Source of the DNA: Solobacterium sp.
GTDB lineage: Bacteria > Bacillota_I > Bacilli_A > Erysipelotrichales > Erysipelotrichaceae
Length of the DNA stretch: 39,683 nt
Reading direction: 5' to 3'
NCBI GenBank assembly: GCA_024698805.1
Contig: JAILQT010000067.1
Span: forward strand, 1 to 39,683
Each line of letters starts with the position of its first letter. Within the stretch, counting starts at the first letter, position 1. The position numbers were made by a program, and so were the translations under genes. Positions 30,852-39,683 of this stretch are shown piece after piece. The notes under the pieces were generated by a model, which did not search any database, had not been told where the DNA came from, and saw only the letters and a program-made list of their open reading frames with translations.

Positions 30852-31907
30852 ATGAGACTTTTTGAATATCTCCGCAGCAAACTGAATGACGACCTGGAAC
30901 TTTCCGCACTGTTCCGTCTGGTGCTTGTGTTTGTCCTGATATGGCTGCTTATGACGACCTCGGGGTTCCTCATGGATATATTCAGGAAAGTCTGGTCGGT
31001 GCTGCAGCCGTTTGCGATCGGCTTCTTTATCGCCTTTGCGATCCGGCCGCTCATACGAAAAGCGGAGGAGAAGGGTATATCCCCGAAGATCAGCATACCC
31101 CTCCTGTACGCTGCGGTCCTGGTGTTCTTCGTCTGGATCCTGTCGACGATCGTGCCGACGATGATCGCGAGGGCATCCGGATTCCTGGATTCGATCGTTG
31201 AAGGCCTGGGATGGATCCGGGACCTGTTCCGTCAGATCGCAGGCGATAATGCAGGCTTCCTGCCTGCCGTAAGCGACCAGCTGATGTCATGGCTGTCGGG
31301 AATGAATATCAATATCGGGGATATACTCGGTTCGACAATGAATGTATTTATACGGGTGATATTCACGATCATCATCTCGCTGTTCATGGCCTTTGAATGG
31401 AACGGCGTGACGGCTGCCATACTCCGGATAGCAAGAAGGTTCGGCAGAAGGACATACGCTGCCGTGCTGGCTGTATCGGATGAGATCGGGGACTATATCC
31501 GCTCGCTGCTCGTACTGATGCTGATAAGGTTCTTCGAATACAGCATCGTCTATCTTGTCTGCGGGCATCCGGACTGGCTGATCCTTGCCGTACTGACATC
31601 GATCAGTCTGCTGATCCCGTACCTGGGTCCTACTGTAGTCAATACAGCCGGCATCCTGTCGGCGCTCACGACGCCGAAAGCGCATGTGGTCCTGCTGATC
31701 ATACTGATCCTTATCCTGTCGAATACAGACGAATATGTGATCTCGCCGCTTGTACATTCACGCAATACGCATATCACGCCGCTTTGGGCGTTATTCAGTA
31801 TATTTGCCGGCAGCACGCTGTTCGGCGTAACGGGGATCATCATCGCGATCCCTGTGTATCTTGCAATACATACGATCCTGCATATGGATCAGGAGGCTGA
31901 AGAATGA
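30852..31907 (+). CDS. AI-2E family transporter (PerM-like)
   Basis: The 351-residue membrane protein has about eight helices. Family features are the early PFAIGFFIAFAIRPLI, the middle GLGWIRDLFRQIA soluble segment and the conserved LIPYLGPTVVNTAGI then NTDEYVISPLVHSR. The family includes AI-2 exporter TqsA and sodium/proton antiporters, so the substrate is open. It is the first gene of a run ending at dnaI. Its stop overlaps the next start (ATGA). Confidence 0.9.
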   Translation: MRLFEYLRSKLNDDLELSALFRLVLVFVLIWLLMTTSGFLMDIFRKVWSVLQPFAIGFFIAFAIRPLIRKAEEKGISPKISIPLLYAAVLVFFVWILSTIVPTMIARASGFLDSIVEGLGWIRDLFRQIAGDNAGFLPAVSDQLMSWLSGMNINIGDILGSTMNVFIRVIFTIIISLFMAFEWNGVTAAILRIARRFGRRTYAAVLAVSDEIGDYIRSLLVLMLIRFFEYSIVYLVCGHPDWLILAVLTSISLLIPYLGPTVVNTAGILSALTTPKAHVVLLIILILILSNTDEYVISPLVHSRNTHITPLWALFSIFAGSTLFGVTGIIIAIPVYLAIHTILHMDQEAEE

Positions 31908-32920
31908 AAAAGATCACTGCAATGATCATGAGTGCCGTATTAAGCATCACGCTTCTCAGCGGATGTTCTGTTGTCCGCAGCGGCATCGCATATACGATCT
32001 ATCCGATCGGGTATCTGATCGACAGACTTGCCGGCAGCACGGTAAATGCATATTCCGTACAGGATGAGACGCAGCTTATCCAGAGAGCGGCGCTGAAGAG
32101 CGACGCACTGGAAAACCTTGATACGGCTGAAGTCTTCTTCCATATCGGGACGCTTGAGCCTTATCTGGCGGTATACGGCAAAAAGATCGAAGAGAGCGGA
32201 TGCGAGGACCAGGACCTTTCCGCACTGAATGCGATCTACCAGTTCAAACGCTATACGCAGGTGATCTCGGACGGGAACGTCAGCTATATCGAAGGCCCGT
32301 ATTACAGGGGCAGCGAGTTTGACCTGATCGATACGGACACGCTGGACCTCTGCCTGTGGAACGACCCGATCGCGATGCTGTCGATGTCCAAGAGCATCTT
32401 CGCATGGCTGAAAAAGGCATACCCGGAAGATGCGGAAAAGTTCAGTGCCAATCTGGAAAGACTGGAAACAGACCTGATCAACCTGGATGCACAGTACCAG
32501 GCGCTGGCGACCAGCCTTGTGACGAATAACCAGGAGATCCGTTTCGTATCCATGACCGCAAGCTTCGGCAACTGGCAGAAGACATACGGCTTCCAGGTAT
32601 ATCCGGTCGTGCTGTCGAAATACGGCGTGCTCCCCAACAAGGACCAGCTCGACAGCATCAAGGCGAGGATTCTCGCTGACGGTGTCAAATATATCGTGTA
32701 TGAACCGAATATGACGGAAGATATGATCGCCCTGTTCGACGAACTGGAGAGCGAACTCAGCCTGACCAGGGTGGAACTGAGCAATCTTTCCAGTCTGACC
32801 AAGGCAGAAGAGGATGCCGGAAAGGATTATCTTTCCGTTATGTATGAGAATCTGAACGTTCTCGAGACGATGAAGACCCCGATCGGCGGCAGCGTTGAGA
32901 CGGAACAGGAGGAATCATGA
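31904..32920 (+). CDS. ZnuA-like binding lipoprotein lacking metal ligands
   Basis: The 338-residue protein has a lipobox (SITLLSGC; Cys21 acylated) and the cluster A-I metal-binding protein layout: YTIYPIGYLIDRLAGSTVNAYSV at the start, VFFHIGTLEPYL, LCLWNDPIAMLSMSKSIFAWLKKAYPEDAEKF, and ASFGNWQKTYGFQVYPVV. The usual metal histidines (PHxW and HxAFxY) appear replaced, as LCLW and TASFGNW. It overlaps the upstream AI-2E gene and polA by ATGA on both sides. No permease is near. Role unknown; a non-metal ligand or a structural role is possible. Confidence 0.75.
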   Translation: MKKITAMIMSAVLSITLLSGCSVVRSGIAYTIYPIGYLIDRLAGSTVNAYSVQDETQLIQRAALKSDALENLDTAEVFFHIGTLEPYLAVYGKKIEESGCEDQDLSALNAIYQFKRYTQVISDGNVSYIEGPYYRGSEFDLIDTDTLDLCLWNDPIAMLSMSKSIFAWLKKAYPEDAEKFSANLERLETDLINLDAQYQALATSLVTNNQEIRFVSMTASFGNWQKTYGFQVYPVVLSKYGVLPNKDQLDSIKARILADGVKYIVYEPNMTEDMIALFDELESELSLTRVELSNLSSLTKAEEDAGKDYLSVMYENLNVLETMKTPIGGSVETEQEES

Positions 32921-35523
32921 AAAAGTTTCTGCTTGCGGACGGCAATTCCATGCTGTTCCGCGCATATTACGCCACAGCCTACGGCAAACCGATGACAACT
33001 TCTTCCGGCATTCCGACGAATGCCGTATTCGGCTTTGTGAACATGCTGCAGAAAGCGCTGGACATGGTGCAGCCGGATGCTGTATTCGTCGCTTTTGACG
33101 CTGGAAAGCATACCTTCCGCCATGAGATCTTCCCGGAATACAAGGGCGGCAGGAAACCGGCACCGGATGACCTTGTACCGCAGTTCAGGCTTGTACGTGA
33201 CCTGCTGGACGCATACCGCATCCGCTGGAGCGAAAAGCAGGACATCGAGGCGGATGACCTCATCGGCACGCTGTCGCGCAATGCGGATGCCTATATGAGC
33301 TATATCCTGACAAGCGACCATGACCTGCTGCAGCTTGCGGACGATACGACGACAGTCCTCCTGATGAAGAAGGGCCTTACCGAGATGGATGAAGCGACGC
33401 CTGCATTCCTGCAGGAAACGATGGGCATCACGCCTTCGCAGATCATCGATATGAAAGGCCTGATGGGCGATAAAAGCGATAATATACCGGGCATCCCGGG
33501 CATCGGTGAAAAGACGGCGCTGAAGCTGCTCAGCCAGTACGGCACCGTTGAAGGCGTTCTTGCACATGAAGGCGAGCTCAAAGGCGCACTGCAGAAGAAG
33601 ATCATGGAAAACCATGAGAGTGCCCTGCTGTCCAGAAGGCTTGCCGAGATCGACAGGCATGTGAATGTCGATTTTACGGCAGATGACTGCATCTTCGATC
33701 CGGATTATGAATCCCTGATCCGCTTCCTGCATTCCCTGGATATGAAAACGACGGCAGCGAGATATGAAGAAATGACTGCCGCAAAGCCGGAAGAGGCCGT
33801 CCGGGAAGAGATCGTATTCGAGCGTGTAAAAACAGTGCCGGATACATACCTGGAGAAGGACTGCGCTGTATTCATCAATGATGACAGGCAGAATTATATG
33901 TATGCGCAGCTCAGGGGCATCAGCCTTTTCAATGGCACGCGCGGCTGCTATATCGATGCGGCGGATATCTGCGCGGATGAAAAACTGCTGGCATATCTGA
34001 AAGCGGAGAGACCGTATAAGGCAGGCTTTGATATCAAGAGGGCGATGCATGTATGCGCAAGGGCAGGCTTCACCGTCTGCTGGCATGACGATGCGATGCT
34101 GGCTGCTGTCCTGTGCGATTCATCCCTGACGTCAACGGAGAAGATACTCGCCGCGTATGAACTGAATACGACTTCCCAGTATGAGGATGTATACGGCAAG
34201 GCATCGAAGCCCAGGCTTCTCGTTGATGAAGATGAGGAGACCCGGTATGCATGCGAGAACGCAGCCAATATCCATAAACTGATGACAGAGGCAGCTGCCG
34301 TCCTGAATGAATACGGGATGGAAAAGCTGTACCGGGAGATGGAAGTCCCCCTGAGCACGATCCTGTGCGAGATGGAAACGATCGGCATCCGCTGTGATGT
34401 CGGCACGCTGGATACTATCGCCAGAAGCACCTATGACAAGATGCAGGCGGAGAATGACCGGATCTTCGAACTGGCCGGCAGGACTTTCAATATGAACTCG
34501 CCGAAGCAGCTCGCCGAGGTTCTCTATGATGAGCTCGGCCTCCCGGCAGGGAAAAAGCGCAGCACAAGCGCGGACAATCTGGAGAAACTCAGGGGCAGGC
34601 ATGAGATCATCGACCATATCCTGGAATTCCGCAAATGGTCAAAGCTCTACAGCACCTATGCGGAAGGCCTGAAGAAATATGTCCGTGAAGACGGAAAGAT
34701 CCATACGGTATACAACCAGGCGGCGACACAGACCGGAAGACTCTCTTCGTCGGAACCGAACCTGCAGAATATCAGTGTCCGCAATGAAGAAGGCCGTGAG
34801 ATCCGGAAGGCATTCCTGCCGGATGAAGGCTGTGTGCTGATCTCCAGCGATTATCACCAGATCGAACTGCGCATGCTGGCGCATATGGCGGATGAGGAAG
34901 GCCTGAAGGAAGCTTTCCGCAACGAGATCGACGTACATACGAAAACGGCGATGGATGTTTTCGGTATCCGTGCCGAAGAAGTCACGTCTGCGGAAAGAAG
35001 GCAGGCAAAGACCGTCAATTTCGGCATTGTCTACGGGATCAGTGATTTCGGCCTTGCCGAACAGCTCGGCGTCAGCAGGAAAGAAGCAGGCGATTTCATC
35101 GCTTCCTATTACCAGGCTTATCCGCGCATCCGCAGTTATATGAATTCCCTGATCGCATTCTGCGAGAAGAACGGATATGTCGAGACGCTCTGCGGCAGGA
35201 GGAGGGATATCCCCGAGATCCATGACCGGAACTACCAGGTCCGGGAATTCGGCAAGCGCGCTGCCATGAACGCGCCGATCCAGGGCTCCGCGGCAGACCT
35301 GATCAAACTGGCAATGCTGCGCATCGACAGGATGATGAAGGAAAAGGGCGTGAAGAGCCGCATGATCCTGCAGGTGCACGATGAACTGATATTCAATGTC
35401 CCGGAAGACGAGATCGGCCTGATGAAGGACCTGATCCGCGACGGCATGGAACATGCGATGGAACTCAGCGTGCCGCTGAGCGCGGAATGCGCTGTCGGCA
35501 GCACCTGGTATGAGGCAAAATAA
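32917..35523 (+). CDS. polA: DNA polymerase I
   Basis: The 868-residue enzyme has the 5'-3' exonuclease domain (LLADGNSMLFRAYYA, QDIEADDLIGTL and GDKSDNIPGIPGIGEKTA, residues about 1-290). An inactive 3'-5' exonuclease region follows: its first motif is FINDDRQ, without the DxE pair. The polymerase domain starts near 470, with RRQAKTVNFGIVYG as motif B and LQVHDELIFNV as motif C. Motif A reads DYHQIELR, where nearly all family members have DYSQIELR. It fills gaps in repair and removes Okazaki primers. GGAGG precedes the ATG. Confidence 0.97.
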   Translation: MKKFLLADGNSMLFRAYYATAYGKPMTTSSGIPTNAVFGFVNMLQKALDMVQPDAVFVAFDAGKHTFRHEIFPEYKGGRKPAPDDLVPQFRLVRDLLDAYRIRWSEKQDIEADDLIGTLSRNADAYMSYILTSDHDLLQLADDTTTVLLMKKGLTEMDEATPAFLQETMGITPSQIIDMKGLMGDKSDNIPGIPGIGEKTALKLLSQYGTVEGVLAHEGELKGALQKKIMENHESALLSRRLAEIDRHVNVDFTADDCIFDPDYESLIRFLHSLDMKTTAARYEEMTAAKPEEAVREEIVFERVKTVPDTYLEKDCAVFINDDRQNYMYAQLRGISLFNGTRGCYIDAADICADEKLLAYLKAERPYKAGFDIKRAMHVCARAGFTVCWHDDAMLAAVLCDSSLTSTEKILAAYELNTTSQYEDVYGKASKPRLLVDEDEETRYACENAANIHKLMTEAAAVLNEYGMEKLYREMEVPLSTILCEMETIGIRCDVGTLDTIARSTYDKMQAENDRIFELAGRTFNMNSPKQLAEVLYDELGLPAGKKRSTSADNLEKLRGRHEIIDHILEFRKWSKLYSTYAEGLKKYVREDGKIHTVYNQAATQTGRLSSSEPNLQNISVRNEEGREIRKAFLPDEGCVLISSDYHQIELRMLAHMADEEGLKEAFRNEIDVHTKTAMDVFGIRAEEVTSAERRQAKTVNFGIVYGISDFGLAEQLGVSRKEAGDFIASYYQAYPRIRSYMNSLIAFCEKNGYVETLCGRRRDIPEIHDRNYQVREFGKRAAMNAPIQGSAADLIKLAMLRIDRMMKEKGVKSRMILQVHDELIFNVPEDEIGLMKDLIRDGMEHAMELSVPLSAECAVGSTWYEAK

Positions 35524-36332
35524 TGCCGGAACTGCCTGAAGTGGAAACAGTCCTGAGGACGCTGGAAGGACAGATCCGGGACGCAGTGATACGGGATATC
35601 GATATTTATCTGCTGAAGATGCTGGACAGGGATCCCGACTCGTTCCGCTCCCGTCTCATCGGACAGGGATTCCGTGATTTCCGAAGAAGGGGCAAGTATC
35701 TGCTTTTTGTCATGGATGACTGCATCCTTGTTTCCCATCTGCGCATGGAAGGAAAGTATTTCCTCTATCCGGATGGACAGCCTCCTGCGAAGCATACGCA
35801 TGTCGTCTTCCATCTCGAAGACGGCAGGGCGCTGCATTACAACGATACCCGCAAATTCGGCACGATGGAGATCATAGAGAAAGATACGGATCTTGCGCAT
35901 TTCCATGATCTCGGGCCGGAGCCATTGACAGATGAATATACCGGCGCATATGTATATGCCTATATGCATTCGCATGAAAGGCCTGTGAAGAGCATCCTGC
36001 TTGATCAGAACTTCGCTGCCGGCATCGGCAATATCTACGCGGATGAGATCCTTTCCGCTTCCCGCATCCGCCCCGGCAGTTCTTCAAAGCGTCTGACGCA
36101 CAAAGACTGCAATGAGATCGCGGACAATACGAAGGTCATCCTGTCGGAAGCGATCCGGGCCGGCGGCACAACGATACGCTCCTATACGTCCTCACTCGGC
36201 GTTACAGGAAGATTTCAGCTTTCCTGCTGCGTGCACGGCATGGATACATGCAGGCGCTGCGGCAGCCGTGTTAAAATAAAGAAGATCGGCGGAAGATCCA
36301 GTTATTACTGTCCCTTCTGCTCAAAACGGTAA
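35523..36332 (+). CDS. mutM: Formamidopyrimidine-DNA glycosylase
   Basis: The 269-residue enzyme removes 8-oxoguanine. The catalytic Pro2-Glu3 (MPELPEVETV), Lys58 (RRRGKYLL), DQNFAAGIGNIYADEIL and a C-terminal zinc finger with CRRC and CPFC are all present. The start shares its A with the polA stop. polA-mutM-coaE is the usual Bacillota order. Confidence 0.97.
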   Translation: MPELPEVETVLRTLEGQIRDAVIRDIDIYLLKMLDRDPDSFRSRLIGQGFRDFRRRGKYLLFVMDDCILVSHLRMEGKYFLYPDGQPPAKHTHVVFHLEDGRALHYNDTRKFGTMEIIEKDTDLAHFHDLGPEPLTDEYTGAYVYAYMHSHERPVKSILLDQNFAAGIGNIYADEILSASRIRPGSSSKRLTHKDCNEIADNTKVILSEAIRAGGTTIRSYTSSLGVTGRFQLSCCVHGMDTCRRCGSRVKIKKIGGRSSYYCPFCSKR

Positions 36333-36337
36333 ATCAT

Positions 36338-36943
36338 ATGAAGATCGGAATCACAGGAACGATCGCATCCGGAAAGACCTCGCTTTCCATCATCCTGAAA
36401 CGGAGGGGTTATTCCGTTTTCAACTGCGATCAGTATGCGCGCAGCGCAACGAACAGGGGAAATATCTGCTTTGACTCCATAGTTCATACGTTTGGAGAAG
36501 GGATCCTCTGTGATAACGGGGATATCGACAGGAAAAAGCTGGCAGATATCGTTTTCAAAGATGAGGAAGAAAGAAAAAAGCTCAATGCCATCGTTCACCC
36601 GTATGTGATCGCAGGCATGAAGCGCTTTTTCGCAAATCATGAGAATGAGATCGCATTCGCAGAAGTCCCGCTGCTTTTCGAAGCGGGTCTTGAGGATTAC
36701 TTTGATGAGGTCTGCGTCATCACCTGTTCAAAGGAGACCGCTGTCAGAAGGATGATGGAGGACAGGGACTATACCGAAGCGGAAGCCCTCGCACGTTACG
36801 AGAGCCAGATCCCGCCGGAAGAGCAGATCGCGAAAGCGGACAAGGTGCTTTACAATGACGGCACGCTGCGCGAGCTGAATACAGAAGTGAATCTCTGGGT
36901 CAGACATCTGCGGGAAAGGATCAGAAATGGCAGTGAAGGGTAA
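36338..36943 (+). CDS. coaE: Dephospho-CoA kinase
   Basis: The 201-residue enzyme phosphorylates dephospho-CoA, the last step of CoA synthesis. The P-loop GTIASGKT is at residues 7-14 (commonly GGIGSGKS), followed by NCDQYAR, LNAIVHPYV and EVPLLFEAGLEDYFDEV. It starts 5 bases after mutM and ends 17 bases into dnaB. nrdR, often between coaE and dnaB, is absent. Confidence 0.94.
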   Translation: MKIGITGTIASGKTSLSIILKRRGYSVFNCDQYARSATNRGNICFDSIVHTFGEGILCDNGDIDRKKLADIVFKDEEERKKLNAIVHPYVIAGMKRFFANHENEIAFAEVPLLFEAGLEDYFDEVCVITCSKETAVRRMMEDRDYTEAEALARYESQIPPEEQIAKADKVLYNDGTLRELNTEVNLWVRHLRERIRNGSEG

Positions 36944-38114
36944 GGATACATACAGATGCGAATGTTCCTTTTCCGTTTCGGAGGATATGATCATTTCCCT
37001 GATGAGTCTCTATCAGCCGCTGATCGGCGGGGACGGCGTACTGGTGTATATGACGCTGCTGAGCGAGTCGAGAAACTACCGTTCGCTGGATACGCACGGG
37101 AGACTGCTCACGATGATGAATATGAGCCCGGATGTTTTTGACAGTGCATGCGCGCGGCTTGAAGAATACAGGCTTCTGAAAACATATATGAAGGAGCAGG
37201 AATCGCGCAGCAGTTATATCTATATCCTGTATTCACCGATGAATATCCGTGACTTTTCCCGCTCGAACCTGTATATGAACAGGCTGCAGCGTGTACTCGG
37301 TGCAAGGCAGCTTGAGGAAACGGTATCCCGTCTGCAGAGCAGCAGCGTATCCCTGGCAGGCTACAGCGATATCACACGTGCCGTCGTCTATACGGATGAA
37401 CGTGAATACGACCAGGATCATTCGTTCACCAGGGTCGAGAACCGCTACAATTTCCGCGAGAATGAAGATGAATCTGTCAGCTTTGATTATGAGAAATTCA
37501 TCCGTACGACTTCCGTACTGGTATTCCCGGCGGAGCTCAGGACAAAGGAGAACATGTACCTGATCGGCAAGATCGCTTCCGTATACGGGCTGGGCCCGGA
37601 TACGATGCGGGTGCTCGTCAAGAACTGCGTGCATCTGGAGACGATGGAATTCGACGGGGAAAAGCTGAAGCTCCTGGCTTCCAGGAAGAACCCGGATATC
37701 ACCAGCGCTTCCGACCCGTACAGCCTGCCCCCGGTCTCCTTCCTGCAGTCGAAGCAGAACGGTGCATCCGTTTCACTTACGGACAAGAAGATCCTGGAGA
37801 GGCTGTCTGTCGATATGCATTTCCCGAATGAAGTCATCAACGTCATGATCGAATTCATCCTGAAGATCTCGCATAACCGGCTGAACAGCAGCTTCGTTGA
37901 CAAAGTCGCAGGGGAATGGGCCAGGGACGGCATAAGCACGAAAGAAGAAGCGGTCCGCGAGACGCGCAAGTCTGTCGGCTCTTCCGCTGCAGGCCGCCGC
38001 GGTGTAAAGCCGTCCGATTACATTACCCAGCAGATCGAAGGCACGCTTCCGGAAGGGAAGAAAGCATCGCAGGACCTGATCGACAAGGTCAGGAAGATGC
38101 AGGAGGACATGTAG
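36927..38114 (+). CDS. dnaB: Helicase loader DnaB (DnaB/DnaD family)
   Basis: The 395-residue protein has the DnaB/DnaD winged-helix start SFSVSEDMIISLMSLYQPLIGGDGVLVYMTLL (about residues 14-45) and a C-terminal DDBH-like region with NEVINVMIEFILKISHNRLNSSFVDKVAGEWARDGI. It loads the replicative helicase with DnaI and DnaD in B. subtilis. The start overlaps coaE by 17 bases with GAAAGGA just before. dnaI follows after one base. Confidence 0.9.
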   Translation: MAVKGKDTYRCECSFSVSEDMIISLMSLYQPLIGGDGVLVYMTLLSESRNYRSLDTHGRLLTMMNMSPDVFDSACARLEEYRLLKTYMKEQESRSSYIYILYSPMNIRDFSRSNLYMNRLQRVLGARQLEETVSRLQSSSVSLAGYSDITRAVVYTDEREYDQDHSFTRVENRYNFRENEDESVSFDYEKFIRTTSVLVFPAELRTKENMYLIGKIASVYGLGPDTMRVLVKNCVHLETMEFDGEKLKLLASRKNPDITSASDPYSLPPVSFLQSKQNGASVSLTDKKILERLSVDMHFPNEVINVMIEFILKISHNRLNSSFVDKVAGEWARDGISTKEEAVRETRKSVGSSAAGRRGVKPSDYITQQIEGTLPEGKKASQDLIDKVRKMQEDM

Positions 38115-38115
38115 G

Positions 38116-39030
38116 ATGGAGCGTCTCAGTTTTGAAGACAGAAGAAGCGCAGATGCCAGACGTGAGACGGAAGATCTCACCGAAGAGCTCAGACGCGACC
38201 CGCTGGTCATGAACCTGCTGAAAAGGAACGGGATCCCGGAAAAGTATCTGCAGATATCCCCATGGCGCATCAGAGACTGGAGCACCAAAGCCGCCCCGTG
38301 CGCAAAATGCGCCGGGCTGGCTTCCTGTTCGCAGAAACAGAAGGGCTATTATGAGAATCTCGTCTTTGACGGCATTCTCAAGAACGAACTGACTGCCTGC
38401 AGATATATGCGTAAAGAACTCCAGGAGCTCGCGCATATGAAGAACTACCTCGTATGCGATCTCCCGGAAAAAATGAAAAAGACCTCCCTGAAGACGATCG
38501 GCACAGACGGTGAGGACGAAGAATATGTAAAACTGCTTGCGGATGTGATCCTTTTCAGTGCATCCTCCAAAAGCCTGTACCTGCACGGTACGATGGGAAG
38601 CGGGAAGAGCTATCTCGCAGCTGCTGCCTGCAACGACCATGCACGAAACGGCGAAAAGACAGCGTTCATACATTATCCGACTTTTGTGCAGCGTGCAGCG
38701 TCCGCGATCTCTTCGGGAGAGTATAAAGACGAAGTGAAGCGCCTGATGTACGCAGACTTCCTGGTCATCGATGATATCGGCGCCGAAGCAGTTACGGAAT
38801 GGAACAGGGATTCGATCCTGCTGCCGGTGCTGAATGCTCGTTATGAATCCGGGCTGCCGGTATGGTTTACTTCGAATTACAAGCTTGCGGATCTCCAGCA
38901 TCATTTTGCCTTCTCCGCAAAAGGCGGTGAAGAGATCACAAAGGCTGCAAGGATCATTGAGAGGATACGTGCTTCTGCCGAAGTCCGTGTCCTGAAAGGA
39001 AAAGACCGCAGGATCGGCGCGGATAGCTGA
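38116..39030 (+). CDS. dnaI: Helicase loader DnaI
   Basis: The 304-residue protein has the N-terminal zinc-binding region with Cys62, Cys65, Cys71 and Cys95, and an AAA+ domain with Walker A GTMGSGKS at 158-165 and Walker B DFLVIDDIG. It holds and loads the replicative helicase ring at the origin. It follows dnaB with no gap. In B. subtilis thrS follows dnaI; here thrS is 30 kb away. Confidence 0.95.
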   Translation: MERLSFEDRRSADARRETEDLTEELRRDPLVMNLLKRNGIPEKYLQISPWRIRDWSTKAAPCAKCAGLASCSQKQKGYYENLVFDGILKNELTACRYMRKELQELAHMKNYLVCDLPEKMKKTSLKTIGTDGEDEEYVKLLADVILFSASSKSLYLHGTMGSGKSYLAAAACNDHARNGEKTAFIHYPTFVQRAASAISSGEYKDEVKRLMYADFLVIDDIGAEAVTEWNRDSILLPVLNARYESGLPVWFTSNYKLADLQHHFAFSAKGGEEITKAARIIERIRASAEVRVLKGKDRRIGADS

Positions 39031-39055
39031 TCCTGTCTGCAAAGGAGGAGTTGAT

Positions 39056-39676
39056 ATGCAGACAAAGATCGAGTACTTCGGACATTCATGTTTCAGGATC
39101 ACGGATTCAGGAAAGAGCGTGATCTTCGATCCGTACAAAGACGGTTCCGTTCCCGGACTCAAGGTACCCGCGGGGCTGAAAGCCGACGCGGTGTACTGCT
39201 CGCACGGTCACGGCGATCATAGCGCTGCGGATCTGATCACAAAGACTTCGGAAGGAGATCCGTTTGCGACTGATGTGATCACGGTGCCGCATGACGACAG
39301 GGACGGCACGCTGCGCGGCATGAACGACATACGGTTCATCCGTACGCCTGACTGCGTGATCGCGCATCTCGGCGATATCGGCATCGTTCCCGGTGAGGAT
39401 ATCCTGGAAAAGATCGCTGAAGCGGATATCGTGTTCATACCTGCCGGCGGCCATTACACGATCGACGCCGCACAGGCTGCAGAGATCATCCGCAGGACCG
39501 GCGTAAAGCTTGTCGTGCTGATGCATTTCCGCAGGGGAAAACAGGGATATGATGTGCTTGCGTCCCTGGACGATGTCCTGAAGGCTTTCCCGCAGGCGGA
39601 ACTGATCGACGGCGGCGTGTATACTGCAGAAGATGCAGATGCACAGAAAGTCATCGTCCTGAAACCCATACAGTAA
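39056..39676 (+). CDS. Metallo-beta-lactamase-fold hydrolase (UPF0173-like)
   Basis: The 206-residue protein has the metal motif HGHGDH at residues 50-55, with a start IEYFGHSCFRI and an FDPYKDG strand, then FIPAGGHYTIDAAQAAEI and LMHFRRGKQG with later histidines. This is the pattern of the small UPF0173-type hydrolases, of unknown substrate. AAAGGAGG precedes the ATG by 8 bases. No terminator is visible before the window ends. Confidence 0.88.
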   Translation: MQTKIEYFGHSCFRITDSGKSVIFDPYKDGSVPGLKVPAGLKADAVYCSHGHGDHSAADLITKTSEGDPFATDVITVPHDDRDGTLRGMNDIRFIRTPDCVIAHLGDIGIVPGEDILEKIAEADIVFIPAGGHYTIDAAQAAEIIRRTGVKLVVLMHFRRGKQGYDVLASLDDVLKAFPQAELIDGGVYTAEDADAQKVIVLKPIQ

Positions 39677-39683
39677 AAAACGA

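Overview
This 39.7-kb window is a core chromosomal segment of a low-to-mid GC Bacillota bacterium. The lineage call rests on several points: a T-box in front of thrS, linked DnaB/DnaI helicase-loader genes, a mannose-family PTS, lipoprotein lipoboxes, AGGAGG-type ribosome binding sites and sigma-A-like promoters. TGA is used as a stop, so this is not a code-4 mollicute. A threonyl-tRNA synthetase lacking the TGS domain, as in Mollicutes, points tentatively to Erysipelotrichia or a relative; that is inference. No tRNA, rRNA, CRISPR array, insertion sequence or prophage was seen.

Layout. 1-2056: the end of ffh, then rpsP-khpA-rimM-trmD. 2053-6693: single genes (DUF1836 protein, hemolysin III/TrhA, pyrimidine-nucleoside phosphorylase, flavin reductase-like protein, an unknown protein, a ComB-like phosphatase). 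6700-8724: T-box and thrS. 8708-10173: a promoter, a short terminated leader RNA, a TM1266-family regulator and a NitT/TauT-type binding lipoprotein with a very acidic linker. 10269-11575: a Nudix hydrolase coupled to a GNAT-like/papain-like fusion. 11651-14304: a minimal ParB-like protein, rluB, and convergent rqcH. 14343-15682: gmk and a YhhN-family membrane protein. 15691-17692: structured leader, rpsB, tsf. 17771-21324: a zinc-ribbon/L7-L12-like protein, an M32 carboxypeptidase, a GlsB/YeaQ membrane protein and a Ppx/GppA phosphatase. 21381-27406: pyrH-frr-(orphan ABC ATPase)-uppS-cdsA-dxr-rseP. 27461-30775: nagA divergent from PTS IIA-IIC-IID genes, with a cre-like site between them. 30837-39030: one long run of AI-2E-family transporter, degenerate ZnuA-like lipoprotein, polA, mutM, coaE, dnaB, dnaI. 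39056-39676: a metallo-beta-lactamase-fold protein.

Most of the window is housekeeping: protein targeting, ribosome assembly, tRNA charging, nucleotide kinases, isoprenoid and phospholipid precursor synthesis, and replication and repair. Many genes are coupled by ATGA, GTGA or TAATG junctions. The less ordinary material is small and scattered. It includes two genes whose promoters place transcription start on the start codon (DUF1836 and AI-2E transporter), an unassigned leader RNA before the TM1266-family gene, a zinc ribbon fused to an L7/L12-like domain, a GNAT-like/cysteine-protease-like fusion, a ParB-N-only protein beside rluB, and an rluB terminator lying inside the oppositely oriented rqcH.
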